DNA from: Brugia malayi
Taxonomy: Eukaryota > Nematoda > Chromadorea > Rhabditida > Onchocercidae
Reading direction: 5' to 3'
Assembly (NCBI RefSeq): GCF_000002995.4
Contig: NW_025062476.1
Location: forward strand, 4,087,001-4,151,000
Length of the DNA: 64,000 bases
Shown: piece by piece, positions 13,654-25,715 of the stretch
Numbering within the stretch: position 1 is the first letter of the stretch
How the letters are laid out: each line of letters begins with the position of its first letter
Position numbers and translations under genes: made by a program
Notes under the pieces: generated by a model
What the model was told of the DNA's origin: nothing
The model's database searches: none
What the model saw: the letters and a program-made list of their open reading frames with translations, nothing else

Positions 13654-14930
13654 CACATGCATATGTACTACACACATACATACACAGACACGCATGCAAC
13701 AAGGAAACAAAGGAGAAGGACGATCCTGTCTTGTGTCTTATGACAGGCTGAACTGAACTGAATTGTATGTATGTGTGTTTGTATGCATGTATGTATTTAA
13801 GGAAGGAACTGTTTTAAAAGTTTTTTCATCAATAAAAAAGTGGAAGTATATTTCTCATCATACTTTTAAAATATAAGCAAAATGATAGTTCCATTTTGCT
13901 ACTGATAATGGGAGATTATTTTGATAATTTTGAAAAGAAAAATGAAAATTTATGCATATCAAATATCTATCTAAGCATTGTATACATTTGAAATAAAAAA
14001 AACATTTCTTCAAAATTTCTAATTTTTACTTTTTAATTTGAATTTAAAACTCTGCCATAATGTAAACATTATAACTTACGTAATTTTCAACATTAAATTT
14101 CATCATTTGAAAAATTTCATGAAGTGTTTCATAAATGTTTCATACATTCCTCATCTGTGAGCTTTAAACTTTGCTATAATGTAAGGATCTGTGAATTATC
14201 GCATGTATTGAAATCTCAAATAAACAGTGCATTTAAACAGTATAACAACAAACAGGAACAACAACTAACAATAACAAATGATAACGAACAATAAACAACA
14301 ACAATAAGAGATCAATATGAAATAACATTGGGGCATTGAATCAAATTACAAAGAAAGCTATCGCTAAAAAATGATAAGAAAGAAGGGTACAGGAATAATT
14401 CTTGAAATGCATCTATGAGAAAGCAGTGAGAAATTTAGAAATCTTTAAATTTGAATATTCCAAGCTAAATTATTTCACTTCTCATTTCTTTTTAACGGTT
14501 TGAATAAATATAGCACATCAGTAGCATTATTTGTCATCCCAAAACTAAAGGATCAAAAAGTTTTTAAATGAACAAACGTAACCATAATTTTGTTAGATCT
14601 TTCGAATTTGTTTACAACTGATAGACACTTCATCATCACTGTAATTCAAATTCATCTTTATCAAAAACCAAAAGAAACTCGTTAAATGTGTAAATTCGTA
14701 AATTTACAACCTAAGAATCAGAACTGAATTGAAATGAATATTGTTCAATGGATATCGTTTGATCGGTTTAGAAGAAGGAAATAGCGCTCGTTTGTATAGT
14801 TAAAAAAAAAAAAACAAGAAATTACTCTCACTCCCGATATATTTCATATCATAATTTAATACTTTCTCAATTTTTTCCCTTCAATATATTTCTACAATAA
14901 AACTTGTCATTCCCCTTTAAAAAAATATTA
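11640..14930. other. AT-rich stretch without genes
   Basis: T-runs lie at 11985-12001 and 12096-12111, and a (TA)n tract at 13624-13648 is flanked by CATA repeats. No frame has protein-like composition, and I see no RNA gene boxes or hairpins of note. Confidence 0.5.
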
Positions 14931-17603
14931 ATTATTCTATTTCTAGTCTTTCCAACTCTCTCTCTCTCTCCTTTTTCTCTCTGTCCCTTTCTCTCTCGGC
15001 ATATTTAAATATTAGCATAATACAACACAAATGGTACATAATATTAAATTGATTAGGAAACGAACAATTTTGAATATTTAAAATTTTGAATATTCTTCAC
15101 ATACACATACCTCCTCACATAAATTCAAACATACACATATCTCCTCACATACATTCATACATTCTTACATACATATGTTTAGACATACCTACATACATAC
15201 GTTTTCCACAAAATCAACTTTGCATCTTTCTTGTTCCTATCATTGGAGACAAGCTTGTTTTTGTCATACTCTTGTTGCTACCACCGTTAATTGACATCTC
15301 GCACATACATACATATATACATACACACACACACGACATACAAATGTATGCATATACACATCATATGGATATGCATAATCATTAATCAATTTTTCTAAAC
15401 TGAATTTGAATTCAAACAAAAGCAATCATTTATTTCCCGAGTAAACGTATGGATTAAGTTCCCAGGTACGTGTATGTGCCTGTTAAAATGCATAGCATGT
15501 ATGTGTGAGGATGTAATACACTTGCGTATGGTAATGATATGTGTGTGTGTGTGTGTAGGAAACGATCATTAATAATAGCAATAATAGGAGGAAAAGCACG
15601 GGTGTTAAGTGATAAAATGACAACAGCAAGGCCAGTAGCCATTACCATCACTGCCACTGTCACAGCAGCGACGGCGGCAGCGATGATTGTCAAGTCACGC
15701 CACACCACTACTTATCACCGCCATCTTTTGGAAATGAAAAGGGAAAAATCAGGGGAATTGTGAATTATATGACCAATGAATTGGACATATTGTCGTCCAT
15801 TTATTGCTTCTTCCGTACACTTTATTCTCTTTTATCGGAATAAAATTTGACAATCCGAAATCATCGGTTAATCGGACGTGATAAGATAGATACAAGTAAG
15901 GTATGAGAGAGAGAAAAATGTGCGATTCAATTAGCTCATATATGAAGCAATAAGTGAAATTATAAAAAATTGAAGTATTTCATTGTATCACATGCTTAAT
16001 ACAGAAGATTTCCTACCGGTTTGTATTTCGTTCTTCCGGAAAAGAAATTTAATCTAGCTGACACCCAGTAAGTTCAGATTTGCATCCAGTAAGTTCAGAT
16101 TTGAAGGACGAAGAGATAATTGAAATGAAAGTAAGAGTACAACTTTTTCAACAAGTGAATTCTTGTCAGTGAGAGGATTGAATTGTCAAAATTTTTTCAT
16201 AAATTTATGATGAACAGATTGAACATCTTCCGGAAACCGAAAAGGCAACAATGGATAATCTGCATCAACTAGATGATACAATATTGTTTTGAAAATGCAA
16301 ATAATAATTCTGTGATGATTATTAGTCCATAACTGATCAATTCCATTTCATTTTTAAAAAACTTAATTTGCTTTCAAATTTCGAAAATTGGAAGGATAAA
16401 GTTTTGACGATTACTCAATTTGTACTAAAGCATTCGTGACAACTGAAACTGAAACTTACTCAATCCTCGTAGTTTACAATTGCACTTTAAAATTGTAATT
16501 TGTCGAGTTTCGTTGTATTGGAACAAAAAAAAACAAAAAGAAATATTAACCGTAATAAGTGTATTACGTAATAAGGTATGCATCAGTACTTTTACTATGG
16601 CATCAATAAAAATGAAAATTTTCAAAACTCAAAAGTCGGACATTTTTTTAAAAATTCATAAAATTAGGATACGATATATGTTATGTTATGTTATATGGAA
16701 GTGATCAGCATAAGAAAATAAGAGTGGATCAGTGATAAGAATGAAGCAATGATAAGGATGAAAAGATAAGAGTGGATCAAGGATAAAAATCATTGTCTAC
16801 CAGTTCAAGTTTCGTTATTATAGATAATGTACTGATAACGTTGTAATCCCTTGCAAAGTTATATTTTCTAAAAATTTTCAGCTATTTAAAAAAACAATAG
16901 TGTCTTATACGTGAATTGATGATAAGGATGAGAAGAGCGATAAGTGTATGCATGGCATGTGTGTGTGTGTGTGTGTGTGTGTTCTGTGGAATGTTAACTG
17001 AATAGGTCTGTGCGTGTGTCTGTGCCTGTATGTGTCACATAACACTAGGTCAAGTGGTCAGTACTGAGAGGAAATAGAATGACTGGTAAATAGAATGAAT
17101 GAATTGATGAAAGGACAAGATAATTTGCTTCTGCTTCTGCTTGGTGTATAAAATATATATGTGTATGTGTGTGTATGTCTGTGTGTGGTCTGTGCATGTT
17201 TGTGTGTGTATGTGTGTGTGTATACAGCTGAGAAGGAAAGTAGGGGAGAGAATGGAACGGATATGAGTATTTACATCCATCCGGCTTAATGTCCTGCGAT
17301 CTGGTCTATCCCATATCAATAAGGTCAAATAAATGGCCAGTGCACATTACACATCACTCATCAATACACATACACACACACACACACCCATAGATAAGCC
17401 CGCTTACACACTTACACATACATACGCATAGACCCGTTGCACTCAAACATACAACCCACACCTACACATACCCATAGATCGGGTAGACTTACACACGTAT
17501 GCACACACATACATATCCTAATATGTGTATAGTGTATGTTCACATAGAAGTGGCGCTGTTGTCAAGGAAGATTCACTTACCAATGCTCGTAAAACAAAAT
17601 TGT

Positions 17604-17652
<49 letters not shown>

Positions 17653-17880
17653 TGTGTGTGTATGTGAATGTCAATGTAAAGATGAAATGATTTTTGATTT
17701 AATTGAGATTAACTCACTTCTTTATTTTGATTACCAAATTGACGATGCGAATATCGGAGAGAATCAGGAAGAGGAAAGGGTAAGCGAAATTTATATGAAT
17801 TTTTTATTTCTTGTTGAGAGAAAAATATCTTTTCTTCATTATTAATGATTTACATAGAGTATAAAGAGAAAGGAAGAAGA
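14930..17880. repeat. Microsatellite-rich stretch: CT, CATA, GT and TA tracts
   Basis: It includes a CT-rich tract (14957-14998), CATA/CA repeats (15096-15370), GT repeats (15539-15556, 16960-16981, 17160-17222), CA repeats (17365-17390) and a long (TA)n run (17606-17650). A 21 bp tandem duplication lies at about 16064-16104. Frames in this region are repeat shadows (Thr/His/Val/Tyr-rich). No gene is supported. Confidence 0.7.
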
Positions 17881-17899
17881 GCGGAAAAGCAGGAGAACA

Positions 17900-17955
17900 G
17901 GGTAAGAGGGAGGGCTGGGAGATAAGCGGGAGGCAGGGTAAGAGGGAGGGCAGGG
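17900..17955 (+). other. Duplicated G-quadruplex-type motif
   Basis: Two copies of a four-G3-tract motif lie at 17900-17919 and 17936-17955. Each has loops of 5, 1 and 2 bases and the same order of G-tracts. They sit in an AG-rich duplicated segment at about 17880-17965. G runs of this kind are very rare elsewhere in this AT-rich window. Whether the motif folds in vivo is unknown. Confidence 0.65.
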
Positions 17956-17965
17956 AGATAGGATG

Positions 17966-20900
17966 GAAGAAGATTTCTAATATTATCTAATATCAAATTT
18001 CAGCTAATGATGAAACGGAAAAAGAAATGCAAGCAAACAGCTAATATTAAAGGATGACAGAGTTTAGTATTACAGTTAAAGAGTAAATGAATGAATATGA
18101 GATGTGCCAATTGCGCATCACTATATGATAGCTAAATTGCATTCATTTGTCCAATAGAAATTCCAGTCTCTAAAATATGTTTTCTTCCTAATAATAATCA
18201 TTCATTCATTTAGTAACACATTACCACCGACAATTTTGGAGTGAAAAATAAAACATCATTCACGTCATTTGCGCCTATCTTACATTTATAATTCATTGAT
18301 CCAACATTCATTGCTAATAAATTTCAAATTTCACTTAAGCGAATGCTTAAACGAACTAGAATGCATACAAATTAAGAATTTTGGATTGATGTTTGATTTG
18401 TTAATTAGTGCATAATCAAATTTATGTCATTCTATTTTCTTCAAAGTATTTAATTTGGAAAAAAACTTGCAAAAAGGAAGATGTAAAGTATTTTCATGGA
18501 AAATACAATTAGATTAGATCGAAATGCAATGTGACATCGAGGAAATTCGCATTACATTTAAACGTGAAATGAGACTTTAATGTATGCTTCAAATCCTTTT
18601 TTTTTAACAAGTTATGTCATTAAGATTTTTATGAGTTATACTATTTTACAGTCATAGTCATTTTAGTTATAGTGAAAGATAGAAAATTTTAAAATAAACT
18701 TTTAGATAGTTTCCAATTTTGATTAGTTGAAACTCGTAGCAGAAGTTTTAGAGATACAAAAGTATTGTCAGATAGAAGAATGGATTAAATATATGAAACT
18801 GAAAGACTTTTGCTACTAACATTACAGATGCTACTGCTACTAGTATTATTGCCGAGAAAAAAAAGAAAAGGTAGGTCAGGTCAGGTCAGGTCAGGTCAAA
18901 TCGTATCTTCCAAATGTCGTTTAATAAGATGGGCGAATTATTAGCTTGCTGTGTTAACAAGTTACCTCATTCATTTTTCCTTCCTTCCTTTCTTCCTTAT
19001 TTCTCTCTCTCTCTCTCTCTCTCTCAAGCTCTTTCTTTCTCTCTTTCTCTTCCACTTCAATTAATTAAATTGTTCCATGTGGAATTATCATATTTATGTT
19101 ATTTGAAATTCAAACATATCACAGTAAATTTGAATTACTCTAATCATATCATTTTCTCACTAATTTTTTTCCTAATTTTTATGAAATTAAATGGAAAAAT
19201 GTTGTGACACATTATTAATGTGACAAATTCTTTTAGCAAAATTATCATTTCAATTTGAAATGTTTTTTTATAAATTAAATATCTTTTAAATATAATAATA
19301 TTTGATACTATTATTTAATGTGGGAATATAATCATCATTTCATCTTAACTTATGAATCATTTCAACTTAACTTATGAGTCATTTCAACTTAACCTACTTT
19401 TTTATGTCTTAAAAAAAAAAAAGTTGAAGACATTTTTCTTATCAACTCTGTCACTCATTCTCTCTCTGTCTCTTTCTCTCTTCCTCTCACTTTATCCTAT
19501 AAGAATGAATAGTTTAAGAGTAGAAAAAATTAGAAATGAAATGAAAAGTTAGTCAAATATCAAAATCATTATAACATCAAAAGTCTCAATAATAAACTAA
19601 ATTAGCAATTTGCTTCATTTAAAATACAAAAAATTAAAAAAAAAAAATTTGAAAAAAAGAAGAAAACTAATATTTCTATTTCACAGATTTGCAAAGTTTT
19701 ACCTCTTTTCATTTCATATCCTTCCTGAAGTAAAATTTTTAGAGTTAAATTAGCAAAAAAATAAAAAAGAAAAGAAAAAAGAGAAATAAGGCAAATTGAT
19801 TTGCCTTATTTTTTCACTGATATAAATCATGTATTTCTATATATTTTTTTCAAATTAAAATTTTAAAAAATAGAAAAAGAGGCAAAATTAACATTTTTAT
19901 TAATTTTATCTTTCATCAAATAAAGCAAATGAATATGAAGCATAATCGATTATTTAATAATATTCCATTAATTTTTACTATTCTTTTTTCTTACCATTTA
20001 TAAGCAATTTTTTAATTTATTCACAGTGATCTTATCATTTTAATTAATGGTATATTTCAATTTATACTTTTCAGATAAGCATATTATATTTGTTGTTTGG
20101 TATTTTTTTTTTTTTAAATTAAGTGTTAGTATTAATTTTTGTACTATTTGCACATAATTTTTCAATTTATTTGTAGCTAATCTTATCATTTTAACTAATA
20201 GTACATTCTAATTTTTATCACTTCTATTGATAATACAATCAGTCTGATCATCCTTATCATTCCTTATCTTAATTACAAATACTACTACTACCCGTATGCA
20301 TAATTAATGGAATATTTCATTCTTATCATTCACTACTAATTATCTTATCATATGCATTCCTTACTTTTTCTCATCGATGCATTTTGTTACACTGAAAATT
20401 GAATCAAACAACATAATCGTTTGATCATTTCATCACTTAGTTGATTAGTTGGTAGTAGTAGTCGATTAATTCAATTAATATTGAAATTTCAATTAAAATG
20501 AAATGGTTGAAATTATTTTCTGTTTACATTTGTTGAATAAGTGAAGTGATAAGGATTTTCAAGACGAAGTAAATGATGATAATTTTGTTCACGTATCATC
20601 GAAAAAAAATAAAATCATTCTCTTCAACCTATTTTTGTTCGGTCATTGTCATCAAACAAATGTACAATTTCTTATAATTTTCTCATAATTTAATCTCACT
20701 CCTACCTTTCTCTTTCTCTCTCCCTCGCCCTACCTTGTTATCTTTTGTTATCATCATTATTATTAAATCTAGTTAACTGATTCAGGTAATCATTTTAGTG
20801 TCAGTCACTTATATGTGACAACAACCATTTATTGTCACATTTTCATTAATTGTTTATACTAAATTAAATACAATAAAGGTATGCTTACAAATGAATCACC

Positions 20901-22000
20901 TGTCGATGCTATATTATAGGTACTGCTTTATCATTTAGCAATAGCCTTTACTCAAAGGAGGCAACAATCAATAATAATCTAAGCCAGTAGCTTCAGTGAA
21001 AGAGATAGTACAGTTATTTGCATAGCAAATTAAATGCATTACAATTGTTAATACAATAATTAGTAATAACATTTATTTGTTCAGAATTTAAAATATAATT
21101 AATGTCTGTCATTTTTTTTACTGCAATTAAACAATTATTTCCCTTTAAAAAATTACAATAAAAAATAGTTTTATGAAAATGAGAAACAAATTTAAGTAAA
21201 AAATAAAATGGGCGATAATGCTTGTTTGAAATTTGAAAATGGAATTGAAAATGAAATCAATGAGATTAGTTGAAAGTAATAAAGTGATAATATTACTTAA
21301 AATATATGATAAATTAAGAATGCATAGTTCAATAAATAAGGTTCCTTTAAAATGTTTAATGAGAATGTATTCTTCAGTTGATAAGATTGTCTTGAAAAAA
21401 GCAAATTAAAATTTTAATTGAAGCGGAATATTGCTTAATCTATGCAACAACTTGAATTCTAATTAAAAATGAATTACTCATCAGATAAAATTATTTTGAA
21501 AGTACAAATCAAAAAGACTGATTAACAAATGAAACGATTCTGAAACTGTAAATGATAATAAAGCTATAAAAATATGATAAATTTATGATAACTATGATAA
21601 CTTTGAAATTTTGATATAAGCAATACTTAAAATCAATACTCATTCTCCGACTTATTTACAATAAATACAATAAAAGATTTATTAGCAAAGTTATCAGATC
21701 TTCTATACAAACCAGTTATCACTACAAGTACATCTTATAAGCAAATATAATATTTAAATAAACTTTAAATATTAATTCAAAAGGATTTCTTTTAATCTTA
21801 ATTGCAATAATGCTCAAAAAGCTTAATGACGATAAAAAGGAAAAACTTAAAGTTAAGGAACAATGTATAAAAGTATTTGTAATAATTCCTAGAATTGAGA
21901 GATTTCTCTCAGCAACGGGAAAAACCAGAAATTGTTTCCAAATTACAAAAATAAATAAACAAGTTTTGAACAGTAATTCAGTAACGAAAATAATAAAATT
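17966..22000. other. AT-rich stretch without recognised genes
   Basis: Besides the AGGTC repeat, there are CT-rich tracts (19002-19025, 19449-19480), A-runs, and a short tandem repeat of TCATTTCAACTTAACTTATGA at about 19337-19400. The TTATCATT word recurs at about 20030-20350. No frame has protein-like composition. A plus-strand frame at 21810-22013 is Lys/Ile-rich and unsupported. Confidence 0.5.
18873..18898 (+). repeat. (AGGTC)5 pentanucleotide repeat
   Basis: Five perfect 5-bp units give overlapping copies of AGGTCA, which is also the consensus half-site of nuclear receptors. The uniform 5-bp period points to slippage. No promoter context is visible next to it. Confidence 0.85.
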
Positions 22001-22019
22001 ATGTCTAATTTGAAGCCTC

Positions 22020-24135
22020 ATTAACTTCGCTACTGATTTACTGTTCAAAACTTAATTACTAAAATATTTCTATTATTCAAATTATCAAATGATCATAGGG
22101 TTTATTCACTCTTAAAAATTCCAGGATTTTCACAAAAATTAATATTCAAATCTGAAATATAGCCTAAGCCCAAGCCTAAGCCTAAGTTTAAGCCTAAGCA
22201 TAAGCTTAAGCCTAAACCTAAGCGTAAGCCTAAGCCTAAGCCAAGCGTAAACTTAAACCTAAGCCTAAGCTTTATTTCATTATTGAAGTTGTTAAATGAC
22301 AACACCGTATATGACCATTTCCCTTGGTTATTAAATAATCAATTAATTTAAAAATATCTTTTTTTTTTTTAAAATGAATTGCTATTTTTCAATTGTTTTA
22401 ACAATTAATTAAAACAAAATTTGATAATACTAGAATTTATTTCCTAGTTAATATACAAAAACCCTTAAAAATTGTAGGAATTTCATAAAAATCAATATTT
22501 AAATTTGAAATAAAAATTAATTTTTATTTTAAAAATGATTTAAAACTATGAAAAATTAAAAATTTTATTAATTTCGCTACTGAATTACTGTTCAAAACTG
22601 AATTTTATTATTTAAGATGTCAAATGACCACAATACATATGATCAATTCCCTCATAAAACTATCACTAAGTTCTAATTATCAAATGGATTGTTACTTTTT
22701 AATGTTTTAATACTTATTTAAAATGAAATTTGATAATATAAGAATTTGTTTCCCAGTTTAATATATAAAAACTCTTAAAAATTGCTGGGTTTTTGTAAAA
22801 ATCAAATTTTAAATCTGACATAAAAATTATTTTCAATTGAAAAAATTAATTAAAACTGTGAATAATTTAAGGTTATGTTTATTTCGCTGCTAAAATATTT
22901 CGCTGTTTAAAACTTAATTATTAAATTTGTTTTTTTATTGAAACTATCATTTTGACTATACCATATATGACCAGCTCCGATGTAATGCATATAAAATAAT
23001 CAATTAAGTCCTGAATATCTATTTTTTTTAAATGAATTGCTATTGTAAGTAGTTTTAACACTTAATTAAAAATAGATTTGATAAGGCTGAAAATTTTTTC
23101 CTTGTTCAATATACAAAAGCACTTGCAAATTGTGGAATTTTCGTGAAAATCAAAATTTAAATTTAAAATAAACATAAATTTCCATTATAAAAAAGAATTA
23201 AAACTATGCTTATTTGAAGTTTCATTAATTTCGCTATTGATTTATTGTTCAAAACCTAATTATTGAATTATTTCTATTATTTAAATTATCAAATGACCAT
23301 GCAGTTTATGACCAGCTCCGATGTAATGCACATAAAATAATCAATTAAATTCTAAATAACTACTTTTTTTAATGATTCATTTCTATAATTGAAATTTTTT
23401 TTTAATTCAAATTTATAATTTGATTTTTATGAAAATCTTACAATTTGTAGGAAATAAATTTTATAAATTTTAGTATATTGATTTTTATGAAAATCTTACA
23501 ATAGGAAATAAATTTTATAAATTTTAGTAATATCAAATTCATTTTTAATCATTTTAATCAGATATTAAAACTACTAACAATAGCAAATCATTAAAAAAAT
23601 AGATATTTAGAATCTAGTTAATTATTTTATATGCATTACACCTGAGCTGATCATATATTGTATGGTCATTTGATAGTTTAGATAATAAAAAAAAAAAAAA
23701 AACTTTAATAATTAGATTTTGAACTATATTTTAGTAGCGAAATTAATAAAACTTTAAATTTGTCATAGTTTCAATCCATTTTTACAATTAAAATTAATTT
23801 TTATTTCAAATTTAAATTTTGAATTTTGTAAAAATCTTAAAATTTGTAATAGTTTTCGTGCATTAAACAAGGAAATTGCTTCTAGATTATCAATTTTAAT
23901 TTAAATTAAGTGCTGAATCTGCTAAAAATAGCAATTAATTTAAAGAAGAATAGATATTTAAGACTTAGTTGATTATTTCACACGCATTGCACTAGAGTTG
24001 GTCATATATGGTGTGGTCATTTTATAGTTTAAATATTAAGATACGCTTTTGTAATTAAGTTTTGCGCAAAAATTCATCAGCAAATTAATAAAACTTTCAA
24101 TTAATCATGGTTTTAATTCAATTTAGGGATTGAAA
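22020..24135. repeat. Cluster of diverged ~310-350 bp repeats, direct copies followed by inverted copies
   Basis: The landmark TTTCGCTACTGA followed by TGTTCAAAACTTAATTA recurs in direct orientation near 22025, 22572, 22881 and 23229. Each is followed by a block ending in an ATGACC...GATGTAATGCA...AATAATCAATTAA-type sequence; two copies share ACCAGCTCCGATGTAATGCA. The same blocks appear reverse-complemented at about 23590-23770 and 23935-24130. The switch point lies near 23400-23540, where a 60-odd bp segment (TTTTATGAAAATCTTACAAT...) is itself duplicated. No coding capacity or terminal repeats identify it as a known transposon class. Confidence 0.75.
22162..22271 (-). repeat. Interstitial telomere-like repeat tract (TTAGGC)n, degenerate
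   Basis: About 110 bases consist of GCCTAA units and close variants (GCTTAA, GCATAA, GCGTAA, GCCCAA). This is the complement of TTAGGC, the nematode telomere repeat. The tract lies within one copy of the 22-24 kb repeat family. Flanking sequence on each side matches other copies, but the central part of the unit, including the TTTCGCTACTGA landmark, is missing. This looks like telomere sequence filling a broken site, an inference from layout. The minus-strand frame here (LGLGLGLRLGLG) is a shadow. Confidence 0.85.
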
Positions 24136-24239
24136 TTAAATTTTATTTCATATACCGACCGGAAAAAGAAAGCTAGGTCAAACTTCTTATATTTGAACTA
24201 TCAACATCTCCATCTGTCATAATGATGATTTTGTAATAT

Positions 24240-24660
24240 CTAGTTGTTTCAATGTCAAAGTATTCACTTCCTATTTGCAGTGATTAAAGAACCTATTTCT
24301 GCAGATGAAAAACCACATTCCACGTCTACACACGTTCCACGTCTCGAATTTTCCCTCTTTAGGCAAGTACTACTTCAACATTCTACGATTACGCCCTGCT
24401 TCGTAGTACCACCTGCAGAATTACCCTCCACTATGAATAATTCCGACAACTCAGAAACTTTTTCCTAACAATCAACAAGCTTTCCAGGTAGAGTAGAAAT
24501 ATCAAATACTGTTTTTTATTTTTTTTTAACTAATCCCTTGCTTTTCTTGCAGCTTCTTCCACTATACTTGCTGCCAACTTTGAATCAGTCTGAAATGATG
24601 GAGCAGTACCCAAAGCAAACAGATTTACGTACACGCTATTGTAAAGCTTCCCTCGGGATT
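24240..24660 (+). pseudogene. Possible exon remnants of unrecognised identity
   Basis: Less AT-rich than its surroundings. An open stretch after a TATTTGCAG acceptor (24282 onward) reads [21 protein letters not shown]... to a stop at 24466-24468. A second stretch after CTTGCAG (about 24552) reads LLPLYLLPTLNQSEMMEQYP... to a stop. A donor-like CAG|GTAGAG lies near 24488, and a GC-type donor (AG|GCAAGT) at about 24362. However, the stretch just before 24488 is open only in a different frame from the first segment, so the pieces do not join cleanly. I do not recognise the product. It could be a decayed gene, an untranslated transcript or chance. It lies between two repeat arrays. Confidence 0.25.
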
Positions 24661-24769
24661 TAAAAGAGCATTCACAAACTAGCAGTTAGACACGAGAAGA
24701 AAGTAAAAATATGACAAATAATGGATTGATTAAAAACTTTTTGAACTTTGGTCTTTAATTCAACATTAT

Positions 24770-25715
24770 GAAATTCCGATAATTACTAGAGGTTTTGTAA
24801 ATTTAATACTGAAAAAATCTTTAATTCTGTTAAATTATATTTTAATTAAGTGCCAACAATGTTATAAAAATATAATTCATCTAAAAATGAACATATTTTG
24901 AACTTTGTTAATTATTTTATCTGCATTGTTTTATCTTTTTTAAAATTTTTTTATAATTATTTTATTTGATCTGCTTACATTCTGTCATGGATATTTGACA
25001 ATTTGTGCAAAAAAGAAAGTTTAATAAATTCAACTTGGAGCAACCTTACAATGTAAAAATTAATACTATTTCCAATTAGTAATGATTTCAATTAATTTTT
25101 GAGCATAAAATTAATTTTAACTGCAAATTTAGATATGGGTCATTATGAAACATCGATAATTTCTAAGAATTTTAGTAAATTTAATACTGAAAAAATTTTT
25201 AATTCTGCTAAAGCCTGTTTTAAGTAAGTGCCAACACTGTTAAAAAAATATAATTCATTTAAAGATAAATATATTTTGAACTTACCGGATTATTTTATTT
25301 GCATCGCTCTTGATCTGCACACATTATGTCGAGGATATTTGACGATTTATGCAAAAAAGAAAGTTTATAAAATTCACTTTGGAGCAACCTTACCATGTAA
25401 AAATAATAATATTTGCAACCAGTAATGATTTCAATTAATTTTTAACCATAAAATTAATTTTAATTACAAATTTACATATGAAATTTCGACTATTTCCAAG
25501 AATTTTTGCAAATTTAAGAATTTTTGCAAAATTAAATTCTGTTATAATTAAGTGCCAACAATGTTATAAAAATATAATTGATTAAAAAAAATACATATTT
25601 CAACTTTGTTAATTATTTTATCTGCATTGTACTTGATCTGCTTACATTCATGTCGACGATATTTGATAATCTATGCAAAAAAGAAAGTTTAATAAATTCA
25701 CATTGGAGCATTGAT
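24770..25715. repeat. Three-copy tandem array, unit ~320-380 bp
   Basis: The landmark AAGTGCCAACAATGTT (and one variant) occurs near 24849, 25227 and 25551. Each copy is followed by a similar block containing TTATTTTATxTGCAT, GATCTGC, and GCAAAAAAGAAAGTTTA...TTGGAGCA. Copies differ by substitutions and small indels. The first carries extra T-rich sequence, and the last is truncated near 25715. Frames at 25228 and 25578 on the plus strand are homologous shadows of the repeat. No transposase or terminal inverted repeat is seen. Confidence 0.8.

Noticed and set aside
18873..18898. Array of nuclear-receptor half-sites (AGGTCA)
   Set aside because: A uniform 5-bp period with overlapping half-sites is best explained by microsatellite slippage. 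Receptor dimers need 6-bp sites with set spacing.
22102..22305. Minus-strand 67-codon frame with LGLGLGLRLG repeats
   Set aside because: Shadow of the degenerate telomere-like repeat.
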